NCBI GenBank assembly: GCA_950022655.1
Contig: OX465588.1
Span: 22,368,527 to 22,432,526 of the forward strand
Source: Alentia gelatinosa
Taxonomy: Eukaryota; Annelida; Polychaeta; Phyllodocida; Polynoidae
Reading direction: 5' to 3'
DNA: 64,000 nucleotides
Below the pieces are notes generated by a model. The model made no database searches. It was not told the origin of the DNA and saw only the letters and a list, made by a program, of their open reading frames with translations. Both the position numbers and the translations under genes were made by a program. Numbering within the stretch: the first letter of the stretch is position 1; each line of letters begins with the position of its first letter. This document shows positions 43,991-54,633 of this stretch, piece after piece.

Positions 43991-44948
43991 TATAATGAAG
44001 ACCTAATAAAAGTACCACAAAGGATCAAAGGACCAACTCAAGCGCCACTATTTATAATACATCAACCGATGAACAATACTAAATATGCGATCTACCCTCC
44101 CTCAATCCCGCAGTCCCCTCAGTCCCTGTGCCCTCCCCACCTCTCCGGTCCTGCCCACCGCCACCGCACACCATCCTTACCTCCATCTATACTCCCCTCT
44201 GTTTGGTTGATTCCTGAGCCGGTTAGAGGAACCTTACACATTTTGATTTATTCTAATCTATTTTAATCATTTAATGTATGTTCATAATCAAAGACTTGAG
44301 CAAGTCTATACCTCACATTACTGAACTGTGTTCAGCTCACGGGCCAAGCCCTGAGATCTATGAGCAGGCGTGTATTATGAGTTGCTGATGCTATTCAGGT
44401 CACCCCACTCTCCAAGCTGATATCCTTACTGACCTTACCCACTGAAACTATGCCAAAGGTCCTAAGCCAGGAGAGTGACTCAAGGTCGGAGTGAGTCTAC
44501 TCTGGGTGAGCTCAGAGACACCCACTCACCTAATGGGATACCATGCTCACTGCATCATGAGCTAGTAAGTATAAGTTTTATATAATCTTAACACTTTAGT
44601 ATTCCCTTATTCTGAGACTATTGTAAGACTGTTGTATCCATTTTCCCAAACCAAAGATGTACTGCATATCATGAAATATGCGATGACTCCTGCTGGATAT
44701 ATTGAGAAACGGTATTCAGGAACATAATCGCCATCGTCGCCGCCTTGTTTTGATGTGCCACACTTGTATGTCTTTGACTAAGGGGAATATGTATGTTATA
44801 CACTGCATATCACAAAATGTGTGATGACTCCTGCCACTAGCAAAAGAATGGTAGCAAGGACAATCTCAATGATCCATATGGATGATCTGCAATACCTGTT
44901 TTCTCATGATAGTTGACCAAATTACATTAAGCCTTGAAATCTGATGTA
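43991..44948. other. No gene seen
   Basis: CT-rich near 44095-44200, otherwise AT-rich; short open frames only. Two similar 20-bp phrases (CACTGCATATCATGAAATATG style) recur near 44660 and 44800. Confidence 0.5.
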
Positions 44949-45439
44949 CAGTAGAACCCCGCCTAACGGACACCCCGCGTAAGCGGACACCTCGCGTAAG
45001 CGGACACTTTTGCTCGGAACGGAAATTTCCGCCGTATTAGATGTTTAATTTAACCAGCGTAAGCGGCCACCTCGCGTAAGCGGACACCCCGCGTAAGCGG
45101 ACAGTTATTTCCGCACGAAAAGGCCTAAAAAACCCGTGTAAGCGGTCACTTCCGATGGACACCCTACCAAAAATGGATTAATCTGTGTTTTTTATGAGTG
45201 TTTCTCAGTATATTCATAGAAAAAGCATTTATAATTCAAAGTTGAATAACTTCAGATCTAATATAGATATTGCAAAATCGATTTCAGATTTACCATCCCC
45301 ACTGTCTCCCCTACATATCGGTATATAACACTTCAATATTGGACCGGGAGAAACCTGAAAACCCCGCGTGCGCGAACACCCCGCGTAAGCGGGCACTTTG
45401 GCCCGGAACGGAGGCTGGTCGCTTACGCGGGGTTTACTG
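44949..45439. mobile_element. Tc1/mariner-pogo-like MITE, second copy
   Basis: 491 bp, same family as 17028-17521: CAGTAGAACCCCG start, GGGGTTTACTG end, TA on both sides (44947-48, 45440-41), and the same repeated CCCGCGTAAGCGGACAC motifs. The two copies lie 28 kb apart in the same orientation. Confidence 0.85.
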
Positions 45440-46050
45440 TATTTCTCAATATGTCTTTCTAGCGTTGAAGCTCTAAAGGTTAATAATACCGGTTAACCAC
45501 AGCTACCTTGATAAGACAAATAAATAATTTTTTTTTAAAGACAAAAACTGGGTAGTGGGCCTAGATATTATATATATGAAGTCAGGAAAGGGGGAAAAAA
45601 GGTTGGAAAGAACAAACTTGGATCGATTCTTATGGATGTACGGAAACATGTTTCTGTCCAACAGAGGCTGTAGTTACCCGGTTGCATGGTAGCATGGATG
45701 AGGAACAGGTTGGGAGAACGGGGATGAAGGTTCCCGTGAAGTGGTGTACATGGCAGACAGGAGATAGGGTACCAGGTGTGATCTGGTATTAAGAGTGTAA
45801 AGACCGTAAGGCCCGGGAACAAGTGCTGGAACAGAACATTGAGGATGATTCTAGAGTAAAGATCAACAAGTATGTGGTCTCGATTAGCACACTCGCCTCC
45901 ATCCTCCCCAGTGGCTAGCACGCTTGGTTCATCTATGTAACAATGTTATAATAAAAGTGTTATAACATTACTTGGCATATGGTATTCATCCAAGAGAGGT
46001 ACTCCTGAGTGTTTGCGATAACAGACTTCTTCAATAAAATATTAATGACT

Positions 46051-46545
46051 GAATCGATGCCAAGCTGTGGACGAAAGATTTATCAAACTTTTCAGTTTAA
46101 TGTCAAATTGACAATTATAAAACGGTATACATGGTGAACGGTATACATGATATATACATTATGAAACCAGTGAGTGTTAATGAAGGGCAAACTCTCGACA
46201 CCGTAAAAAATGTAGGGAGGGTAGGAAGTAAAAATTTGTTTAAACATTTCAAATGATGGGAGCAATGTGTTCACGTGGTATGATACGTCAGAGCGCCCGG
46301 GAGATAGTTCTTTGGTTGTCCGTGAGATGTTTCGGCATGCATCACCATGCTTAGTCAGACAACTGCCTCCTGCCATTAGTTCTCACAAGTTTGTCATAAG
46401 GAATGAGTCGAGGCCAAGCTGTGGACGAAATATTGATTGAATTGTTCAGTTCAACGTCAAATTGACAATTATAAAATGGTATACATGGTATACGGTATAT
46501 ATGGTATTCATTATGAAAACAGTGAAAGTCCATGAAGGGCAAACG
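46051..46545. repeat. Direct duplication of about 145 bp, 350 bp apart
   Basis: Copies at 46051-46195 and 46401-46545 share GCCAAGCTGTGGACGAAA, GTCAAATTGACAATTATAAAA and TGAAGGGCAAAC. Divergence is moderate. Surrounding sequence to 47213 has no gene. A separate imperfect 48-bp inverted repeat lies at 46590-46639 and 46828-46874. Confidence 0.7.
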
Positions 46546-47213
46546 TCAGAGTCTAGAACTATCACTACAAATAGACCGACATTGAAGCAGGTACACCCCT
46601 CTCATAAGATCTCACATTCTCTAAGTGGTATTCTGTATTTCAGTCCAAATAAAGCCACTAGGGCGCCAAATACACAGTATTCCCGCTAGGTGGCAAAATT
46701 GAGATTAAAGGAATCTCTGGGTTGCATTGATGTACGTGTTTAGCACGGGAGGCAGGTCAGTGGATTCTCAAAGCTCTAAGACTAGTTCGTTAAGAATTCT
46801 TATCACATAGAGCATAGTTAGAACCTTGTACAGAATACCACTTAGAGAGTGTGATATCTTATGGGAGGGGTGCCAGGCCAAGCACAAGTACCAAGCTTCT
46901 GGACATCGGTGAGAGGGCGACCGCTCTGGACGAGGAGGAATGAGTGAGGTGTGGTGCCGACTGCCCCGATATGCAATACGATTTCGCTACGATGTGTATT
47001 TTGCATTGGGAGGTCGATATCGGCGTGTATTGGTGGGATTCGGGAGCCCGGTGGACCCCACCCCCCCACCCCACCCAACCAACAAATCTATTGAAACTGA
47101 ATTGAAACTGAATATTAACATAGCTATATCAATGGACTATGGATGTACTAAAATTTCAATCAGCTGACTTATGAAAATCTTTTGAGCCATGAAATGGTGT
47201 TTCTAGGCAACAT

Positions 47214-47579
47214 GTTACCATGGTAGCATACTGACATTCCATTTTGAAGCACACAACCTATCTAGCAGCTCAACCTGGTTGAATTGGATCAAATGATTGA
47301 TGAAAATGCCTCATTTTATTCCTGAATAAGGTCAAAAGCTAAGGAGAAAATGCAGTTATATACAGAAATGAAAAGTTTGAAACAATTTGGTTGCCATGGT
47401 AACCAATTCTTTGATGTAACAAACTGCACATCCAATGTGAATTAAGATATTTAGATAGATTATGCAGACGAAGACCTAGATGCAATATAACTTGCATTAT
47501 TGCTCAAATTTGTAGTAAAATAAAAGATGACTTTCGAACACCAATAGGATATTTCTAGGCAATCGGTTGCCATGGAAAC
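47214..47579. promoter_or_regulatory. Three X-box (RFX-type) motifs exactly 176 bp apart
   Basis: Sites at 47214 (GTTACCATGGTAGC), 47390 (GTTGCCATGGTAAC, perfect palindrome) and 47566 (GTTGCCATGGAAAC). Both intervals are 176 bp. Flanks of the first and third are related (TTTCTAGGCAA before, ATTCCATTT-like after). Confidence 0.65.
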
Positions 47580-47834
47580 ATTCTGATGTTCCATTTCAGA
47601 ATTCAAAAGATTTCTATGGAGCCCTCTTTTATATGTGATATCAAGATATGTTCAAAAAGTCATAATTCTCTGCACAATTTATAGCAGGAATTACAAGAGA
47701 GTAGGCTCATATGGGTCCGATTGCCTATTTTAGTGTGATCGGCTTCAAGGGCAACCATGTAAATCCATTTCAGTCATAATTTGACACAAATTTATTCTTG
47801 CTCTTGCTTCTCCTGGCCTCCGTCTTCCTCTTCC

Positions 47835-49240
47835 TCATGGTCCTGTCTCATCCTCTGATGATGTTTCATCATTTTCGCTTATGTCTTTCAGCAGTAGTCC
47901 TAACTTGTTGGGACCCGGGTTATTTCCTTGATATATTTCTTTTACTTCGTTCAGAAAGTGACCACATCCCCACACAGGGTCGTGAGTCCCTTCATACAAA
48001 TATTTGTCCCCGGTATCAAGCAATATGTGTCCCAATTCATCGTTTTGTAAATATCTTGCCCAGAGAAGGTCAAACATTTGATGCCACACTTTAGACTTCT
48101 TGATCGATTTTGTGAAGAGGATAATATCGTAGATTTCCGATGGTGCTAGGATCCGGTCACGGCCCTTGTCCTCTCCACACACCTCTGCCATAGAGAACTG
48201 ATGCCCGTTCAAGCATGTCGAAAGACCTCCATCTATAATTAACCTGGCACTTGTATTGGTTGGAAAGCGGAGCAAACTGACTCTGGAATGCGAATACGTC
48301 TGGTGTTTGTTGGGTCTTCGCCTCTTCGATATTTATTCCTAAGTGGTTTTGGTTCAGTGCATCAAGTTGAGAAAATCCATAAACCTTGTTTTGCACCGTG
48401 ATTTGTAATCCTTTACCGCAGCCGTTAGTCCATTTACCCCTGCTAGTGCCCCTACGGCCCTAAGCACCTTTTGCTTCTCGAAGTCATCCTTGCTTAACTC
48501 GTCATGGATTGATACTTTCTTCTATAATGGGTTTCCCTCCAGTTTATATAACTGCTTATATATCCTTGGTTTGACCGTGGAGTCTCTCATTATGGCAACA
48601 ATGTTTTGGGTTTAGTGTTTGGGGTGTATCTTCCTTTTATACATGTTTTCTCTTGGAATTTCGTTCGGGTCCAACTTGATGTCAATGAGAAATTGAATAA
48701 ATATGTCTCCTGGATTCTCGTTTTGGGACTCCTCCTTCCCCGATAGAATAAGCAATTCCATCCTCTTGTCTGAGTCAAACACCTGTAATTTCTCCTCATA
48801 AGAAATTACATTGAGATGGGTCTTAAGTACATTACTACTCAGGTCAATGATCAAGTCACTTGTAGTGTTAGCATTTTTTTGTTTGCGTGCCCACTTCTTG
48901 CTCAGACTTCGCAAGTCTACTTGCTATGTCACCTAGCAGGTCAGCTGTGTCTTTGACATTTTTTTCCGGTTTTTCCAATCGTTTTTCGATTGAATTTAAC
49001 AGTTCTGTGGTCTTAGTAATTTGGTTTTCCTGATCTTTTTTCCGATGATCTAGCTCGTTTACTTTATCAAGGACTGACTTTCATGTTGGGAATATCCACC
49101 ATCAAGATTCGTGTTGGGCTTTGGGGAAGGGAGTACCTTCGTACCTGCCACCGGCGTTGGTGCCCTCACTGTTGCTAAGGGCGCCAACAAAATGGCTCTA
49201 CAACCGACGTCCTGTGCTCCTCCAGTCCTCTACCCAGATA
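47835..49240 (-). pseudogene. LINE ORF1-type protein running into a NADAR domain
   Basis: Minus strand, in order: a proline-rich start (APLATVRAPTPVAG, about 49200), a coiled coil (LDKVNELDHRKKDQENQI to EKRLEKPEKN, 49075-48930), an RRM-like part (SDKRMELLILSGKEE, FIQFLIDIKLD, about 48770-48660), an ORF1 C-terminal-like domain (NIVAIMRDSTVKPRIYKQL, KVSIHDELSKDD, 48605-48400), then PLSNQYKCQ and the diagnostic NADAR C-terminus (ILLDTGDKYLYEGTHDPVWG, GPNKLGLLL, 48060-47870). NADAR proteins are N-glycosidases or de-ADP-ribosylating enzymes acting on ADP-ribose derivatives. At least four frameshifts or stops break the frame. The NADAR part follows the ORF1 domain with no gap. Confidence 0.72.
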
Positions 49241-49639
49241 TCATTGCCATCTCAGTCTAACTCAACGAGAGCGGGTCTCTCCGCTCCTCATCAGTTGCTT
49301 CGGTCTCCTCAGGGCCTCCAACCTGGTGCTTGACTGGGGCATCACACCCTCAGGCGGGAGGATGTCGTCCCCCCCTCCCCCTTTACTCATCAACTAGGAG
49401 CGAATAAGATGTTCATCATAGATGAATGAGCATGCAATTATAAATGAATGACAAGGTTCGGGTTAGATTCAGTCTATGGATAGTTTTCTGTAAACCACTT
49501 ACACCGAGTCAACTTGCTGTTTCTGCAACTGCCTATCTAGGATCCAAACATATCAAGCACCAGTGGGTCTTGAGGTATTTCGGTCTTAAGTGATTGGTCA
49601 TGGTCAGCTGGGCACGCCTCCCTCTCGCTTCAAGAGAGG

Positions 49640-50885
49640 CACCTATAGAGCAAAAAAAATCATTTGCATACTTCGCACATTCGATGGCACTAACCAGGTC
49701 ACCATTTACATTCTTAAATTGAACTACTTCACTTCTTTGCCCATGCGGGCAGCTTATTAATCGCTTTCCAATATCTTTTTGGGTTGGTTTTATATATTCT
49801 CAACTGGGTTTCCAAGTATTTTTTTTCGGTTATTTATTCTCCCTTTATCCACTTTTCTTTTTAATCTCTTAATCTCCTCCATCATATCTTCCTTTTCATT
49901 TACTGTTAAAATGTCCCTTCTTTTTATGAACTTCCTAGTTAATTTCCTCTTTAGCTTTATATCCCTCAGTATCGCTGGTGACATCCAAGTCGCCCCATCG
50001 ATTCTTTCCTTTCTTTGCTCCACTGGCGCCCCATCGTTCAGATACCCTTCCCATACATTATGCCACTTATCCCAGTATTGTTCGCCCGATAATAAATCAT
50101 CCCCGTCTTGTCTTAAGGCCTCCTTCACCTTTTCATTAAGTTCGTTCTGATTTACCATCGTATAATTCCGGGTAAGTACTTTCTTTGTTTCATGTACTTC
50201 TCGTTTCTTCTTCTTAATAGCGAAGACAATTAAATGATCACTCCGGAACACATCAAGAGTACCTGCTTTTACAACAAAATTTGTATTAGTAAGGATCGTA
50301 TCAATACTAGTACTTGAACCGATACCCGGTCTTGTGACAGTAGAAATCAGACACTTTAAACCATACATCTTCAGTAATCCCATCAGTTCCTTATTTCTTG
50401 GATCATTTCTCTTTCGTGCATCCAAATTTATATCCCCAATCACCCATATTTCTCCCTTCTTGAACCTTTTACTACCACATATTCCTTCTATTAACTCCAG
50501 AAAAGTCTTTATTTCATATCCCGGCAATCGGTGTACATTAACTATTGTCATAGCCCTATGTCCAGGCTTACTAATTTTCAATACAATTACTTCCATCTTA
50601 TCATTCATAATACTTACATCCTCTTGTTTTTCTGCAAAATTCGCCCAACTGTTGTTAACATAGATCCCAACCCCCTCCCCCCTCCCTTGCCTTTCCTCCG
50701 ATCTTGTCTAAAAAATTATAACCAGGTAGATATATGAATGTATCAAGTATCCTATATTTTAATAAACTCTCCGAAATACCTATAAGTCAAAACAGTCCAC
50801 TGAGCCTTTTAGAAAGTCAACCTTCCCTAATAAGCTATGAATATTCCAGTGACATATTTTGAACCCCTTACTTCCCTTGACATCG
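49640..50885 (-). pseudogene. LINE endonuclease (EEP) and linker, truncated before RT
   Basis: Minus strand. The endonuclease starts near 50885 with FKICHWNIHSLLGKVDFL, followed by YLPGYNFLDK and GEGVGIYVNNSW in adjoining frames. The 272-codon frame (50608-49790) then carries VIVLKISKPGHRAMTIVNVH, the catalytic-type EIWVIGDINLD, IDTILTN and SDHLIVFA. A basic linker (KLKRKLTRKFIKRRD) and a segment ending CAKYANDFF (about 49650) follow, which normally stand just before the RT. No RT follows, so the copy is truncated or broken there. The frame upstream of 50608 has a stop and a shift. Confidence 0.82.
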
Positions 50886-51475
50886 GAACATCGTTCAGTC
50901 ATTACTATCCTCATTATACACAGTTCTCATTCTGTCCTCGAAAAAGTATGCACATATGACCAACATGTTCAAATTAACATAACCAGTACTTTTAATGATG
51001 TTGACATGTATACATGTATCGTACCCCTGGATCCTTGCGTCAAGGGACACTGATGATAGTCCACCCCACTTAGGGCTCCGCATTGACTATCCTAGTTAGA
51101 TTTAGTTGAACTTATCCCCACACAAGACATGTTTCTTGCCTTATCCTTACCAATCAATAACATCGAAATACTAAAGCCGGAAAAGATACATATACTCAGC
51201 GTCCATACTCCCAATAACTTCCGTTCATGCGGAAATAAGCAGTCCATCATGAGACTCGAACCTTGAATATTGTAGTCCTTTCATGGTTTCCAATTTCTTC
51301 ATAATCCATTGTCCATTTGATGGGTGATACTACTTGTCTCATACTACACTTGTCATCTAATCATCGATTAAACATCATGAATAACATTACCACAAACAAT
51401 ATAAAACGAGTTCATATTAATATTACACTCCCGCCGACATATATTATTTGCAGAGTGACAGTAAGTTCAGTTTAT
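50886..51475. other. AT-rich non-coding stretch
   Basis: No motif recognised between the LINE endonuclease start and the CCAGTATGGAAC repeat region. Confidence 0.45.
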
Positions 51476-52248
51476 CCAGTATGGAACGTTGATCCTGCGC
51501 CATTTCCAAAGAATACTCGAAAGCACATCAACAACAAATACAGTCCTTAAGATATGCAAACAATATTCAACATCCAGTATGGAATACTGAACCTTCATCT
51601 TACTTATCTCAATCTGGTACCGAACAAATATAGTCATACTTTTGATAATCTGCTATCATTACATATTTAATTCGCACCCAGTCCTTATATAAATATAAGA
51701 GAAGTTATAGAATATTTTTACATTCGACTCTCCTTAGATACAACCAATTGTTCTCATTTCTTCCATAGACGGTACCCTGCATGGAGTACAGTTCCAGATA
51801 CTGTTGGCCCTAATCAGCTTATGACATTCCTTATATGATAACAGTTAACTATCCAATAATTATGCAAGAAAATAACAATAGTACATTGATCCATTCATCA
51901 ATACCATACTGTTGAAGCCCCTTTCATTATACAATTCAGGCCCTGTATGGAACTCAGATAAGATTTTATGACGAGAAAGCTCGCTTTCCTTTACCAAAAC
52001 CAAAACTTGTTATTTATTCACTGGTCTAGTATGGAGCCTCCATAACTTTATATGATGGTTCAGTATGGAACCTATCAGTGGTTGCCGTTTTTCCCAGATG
52101 CCATCAATATTTTGTCCGATAGTTCATCCTATGTCAGGAAAGTCCACTTCCTTTTAATATAACCATCATTAATAAGTTTCCACCAGTCCAGTATGGAACT
52201 GCTGTCGACCTTATGATTTTATGATGTTATGCTGGTCCTGTATGAAAC
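51476..52248. repeat. Degenerate repeats around CCAGTATGGAAC
   Basis: At least eight occurrences of CCAGTATGGAAC or close variants at 51476, 51574, 51775, 51941, 52025, 52061, 52188 and 52236, often followed by a TATGATG or CATAAC phrase. Irregular spacing (36-200 bp) suggests an old tandem array. It lies between the SGNH and endonuclease frames of minus-strand LINE sequence. Confidence 0.5.
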
Positions 52249-52270
52249 CACCATATTTAGTTCATGAGCC

Positions 52271-52926
52271 CTAACAATGGTTGCCGTTACCTTGCTTTTT
52301 CACAAACGCTTTCTCTATTTCGTCCGCGATCTTGTTTAGTGCTGCCCCTGTCGGGTGAGTTCCATCCCAAAGTAAGTGGTATCTCGGGGGCTTGGTCCCC
52401 CACTTGTTTTTGGGCTGCACCACATAATCAACGGGTGGGGGGTAATGAGGTTTGCCGAGCGATTCAGGGTGTCAATCTCCACATTTGCCTTTATCGTCGC
52501 CTTGTATACTAGGTTCTGATCAATGTCCATCTCCGGATATGGAACCCCCTTATTGCTTTAGATTAGAGAGGCCGTGTACAATGAGCAGAACACAATTTTG
52601 CATTCAGGATTAGCTTCCTCCACTCTTGCTATTATATACTGGTATCCAGCAATCAGCTCACTAACTACACTTCCTTCTCTTGTAGCCCGGGACGCCTTAA
52701 TTAGACCACTTGTTGAATCTACCGACGTTATGTTGTTAATTCCAACTGACAGATAAACGGTTTTCACACTTGTATCCTTACAGATGATTTCATACAGATC
52801 ACTATTAACTCTCTCGACCTTTGCACCGGGGATGCAAATGCAAGCCTTAAAGTCCTGGTAACTCTTGCCCACAATCTCCTCTAGGCCCCGTACACGGGAA
52901 TCCCCGATTATAAGGAAGTTTGGCAT
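52271..52926 (-). pseudogene. SGNH/GDSL hydrolase, LINE-associated
   Basis: Starts at ATG 52926 on the minus strand. All four SGNH blocks can be read: FLIIGDSRVRG (Ser), CIPGAKVERV (Gly), VYLSVGINNIT (Asn) and, in a shifted frame near 52370-52330, LLWDGTHPTG (Asp and His). The C-terminal helix IADEIEKAFVKKQG ends at the stop at 52271. SGNH esterase domains are known in ORF1 of CR1-type LINEs. An in-frame TAA at 52558 and shifts near 52455 and at a C-run near 52392 break the frame. It begins 27 nt after the stop of the NADAR frame. Confidence 0.8.
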
Positions 52927-52952
52927 ATTTTCTTTCTTCTATGGCTATCCTC

Positions 52953-53485
52953 TCACTGCGTTGCCTCTCTCAGCTCCATTAACAGGTGACCCAACTGGTT
53001 CTTCCCTTTGTATGTGTCGTTTTCATACAGACGGCTGCGCTTTGTGGCGCTCCCACCCCATAAACTGTTCTCCGTGGACTCGACTAGTTTCAGTCCCTTC
53101 GTCATGTTTAAGATTGCACTTATGCCTGGATTTTGGTTGACTTTTTTCTTCTAACAGCTCCTTCATTAGCCTCACTTTGTCGACCTCCCAATCCTCTGCT
53201 TTCTCGCCTTTTTTTTAGTTGTTTCCCTTTCTGCTTTATCGCATATGGTTTGTCATTACATCCCTCAATGTGAAATCTTGCGAATTTACCCATACCTCTT
53301 CCTCTTGCGAAAGATGGTCTGCTTCTAAACATATACTCGAGTCTGATTGCGTTTCATTGTAGTTTGACGGCACAGGATCTTTCTTAGAACTTGATTCACT
53401 ACTGTTTGGACTTAGAATGTCACACGAAGGTGATAACAGCCTTTTGTTACAACATTGTTCATTAGTACGATCATTATAACTTATT
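52953..53485 (-). pseudogene. NADAR-domain fragment upstream of the SGNH frame
   Basis: Minus strand. After a serine-rich, low-complexity stretch (SPNSSESSSKKDPVPSNYN) come VWVNSQDFTLRDVM, then EDWEVDKVRLMKELLEEK, then in a third frame NPGISAILNMTKGLKLVEST, SLWGG and KGKNQLGHLLMELRE. The order W...K..M...K, L..T....LvE, WGG, G.NqLG.LLM.lR is the NADAR C-terminal pattern. Two single-base shifts and stops are present. It differs strongly from the NADAR at 47.9 kb, so they are separate families or old copies. The N-terminal NADAR part is not readable. Confidence 0.65.
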
Positions 53486-53562
53486 GAGCGCGGGAAAACG
53501 CCCTCATATTTGAGCGTGGGAAAACGCCCTTATATTTGAGCGCGGGAAAACGCGCTCATATA
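53486..53562. repeat. Three 26-bp units, each with an E2F-like GCGGGAAAA palindrome
   Basis: Units start at 53486, 53512 and 53538, each reading GAGCGYGGGAAAACGCSCTY. GCGGGAAAA is the reverse complement of the E2F consensus TTTTCCCGC. The array lies directly 5' (in the minus sense) of the NADAR/SGNH frames. Confidence 0.6.
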
Positions 53563-53651
53563 CGTCATCTAGAGGTTAGAATGCTCACACAGGGTTTCAG
53601 TTTACTGCAAAGAATCTAACACTTCACTATCAATCTCCCAACTATAAAGAC

Positions 53652-53954
53652 CTGGGACCTGTTTCAGTAGGCTTGTGACATTAGGTCTAGACAGACATCA
53701 AAAGCGGCACCAACAGTGCAAGCAACAGCGGAAAAAGACTAGCAAATATCAGAAAATCGGAGTGGCCAATCTTCTTCATATTTGGAACGATTATAGGTTA
53801 TATGTATCCCCTACTCATGTTAAAGTGTCATTGCTTAATTCCTACGAGAAGTGAGTCAAACTCAGTGTGTCATAGATTGCAATCTTGTGATCTGTCCGTA
53901 TGGTGTCACAGACGCCATCTAGACATGTCACGAAACTACTGAAACAGGTCCCAG
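53652..53954. mobile_element. 303-bp MITE, CTGGGACCTGTTTC family
   Basis: Ends CTGGGACCTGTTTCAGTAG and the inverted CTACTGAAACAGGTCCCAG. The body is homologous, in reverse orientation, to 56496-56796 (for example TATTTGGAACGATTATAGG). Confidence 0.85.
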
Positions 53955-54062
53955 GTGGTTAAATGAGCAGGGGTCCAGTATCCCAGTATCCCATATCCCT
54001 GCCCCACTACTGACTTGGCTCCTTTTAATAGAACATTCATGGCTGAGTGACCATGTGAATGT

Positions 54063-54467
54063 GTGTGCAGTGTGGTGAAGCAAATCAACAGAAATCACAT
54101 ATCAATGGACAGGAATCACATATCAATGGACTATGATAATAGTGGCAAATATATGGATGTTCCAGAAGATGCCCAATCTGAAGATGTCAAAAGAACTCTT
54201 AGAAGTAGAATGAAAACAGATGACAAATATATTAGTAAGAGGACTACCAAAGGCACTAGTAGTACTCCAAATGAAGTACCCTCAAGCCAAACAAACATAA
54301 GTGCATCAAGCGCTAAGGGGCTATCAGAGAGCGAACTGAGTGGCATAGATGACCTATTAGCCAGAGAGATAGGGCAGTTGACCAACACCCCCAATCAAAA
54401 ATTCAGTCACAACTGCAAGTTGAATGGGATCCGTGGTATGCTAGACCAGACACAAGTCAAAATCTAA
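54063..54467 (+). CDS. Unrecognised 134-codon open frame
   Basis: Hydrophilic, serine/threonine- and lysine-rich with no motif. It starts with an imperfect duplicated phrase (NHISMD twice) caused by an 18-bp direct repeat. It may be a fragment of a LINE ORF1 or an exon; nothing decides this. Confidence 0.2.
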   Translation: MCSVVKQINRNHISMDRNHISMDYDNSGKYMDVPEDAQSEDVKRTLRSRMKTDDKYISKRTTKGTSSTPNEVPSSQTNISASSAKGLSESELSGIDDLLAREIGQLTNTPNQKFSHNCKLNGIRGMLDQTQVKI

Positions 54468-54633
54468 AATGACAAACACCTCAAAAGAAATATACCAACA
54501 TATTGATAAAGTAAAAAGTTTACATTATATACTTAAAAAGAAACTTAATGATGTTCAGCAGATTTAGGATTCACCTATTATAATTAAGTAATCAGTTGCC
54601 ATCTGTTCGCACATGTAGATGTCTATACCATAA

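Noticed and set aside
46283..46380. Hammerhead-like CTGACTAAG...CGAAACATC
   Set aside because: The core would need CTGATGA; here it is CTGACTA, so it is not supported as a ribozyme.
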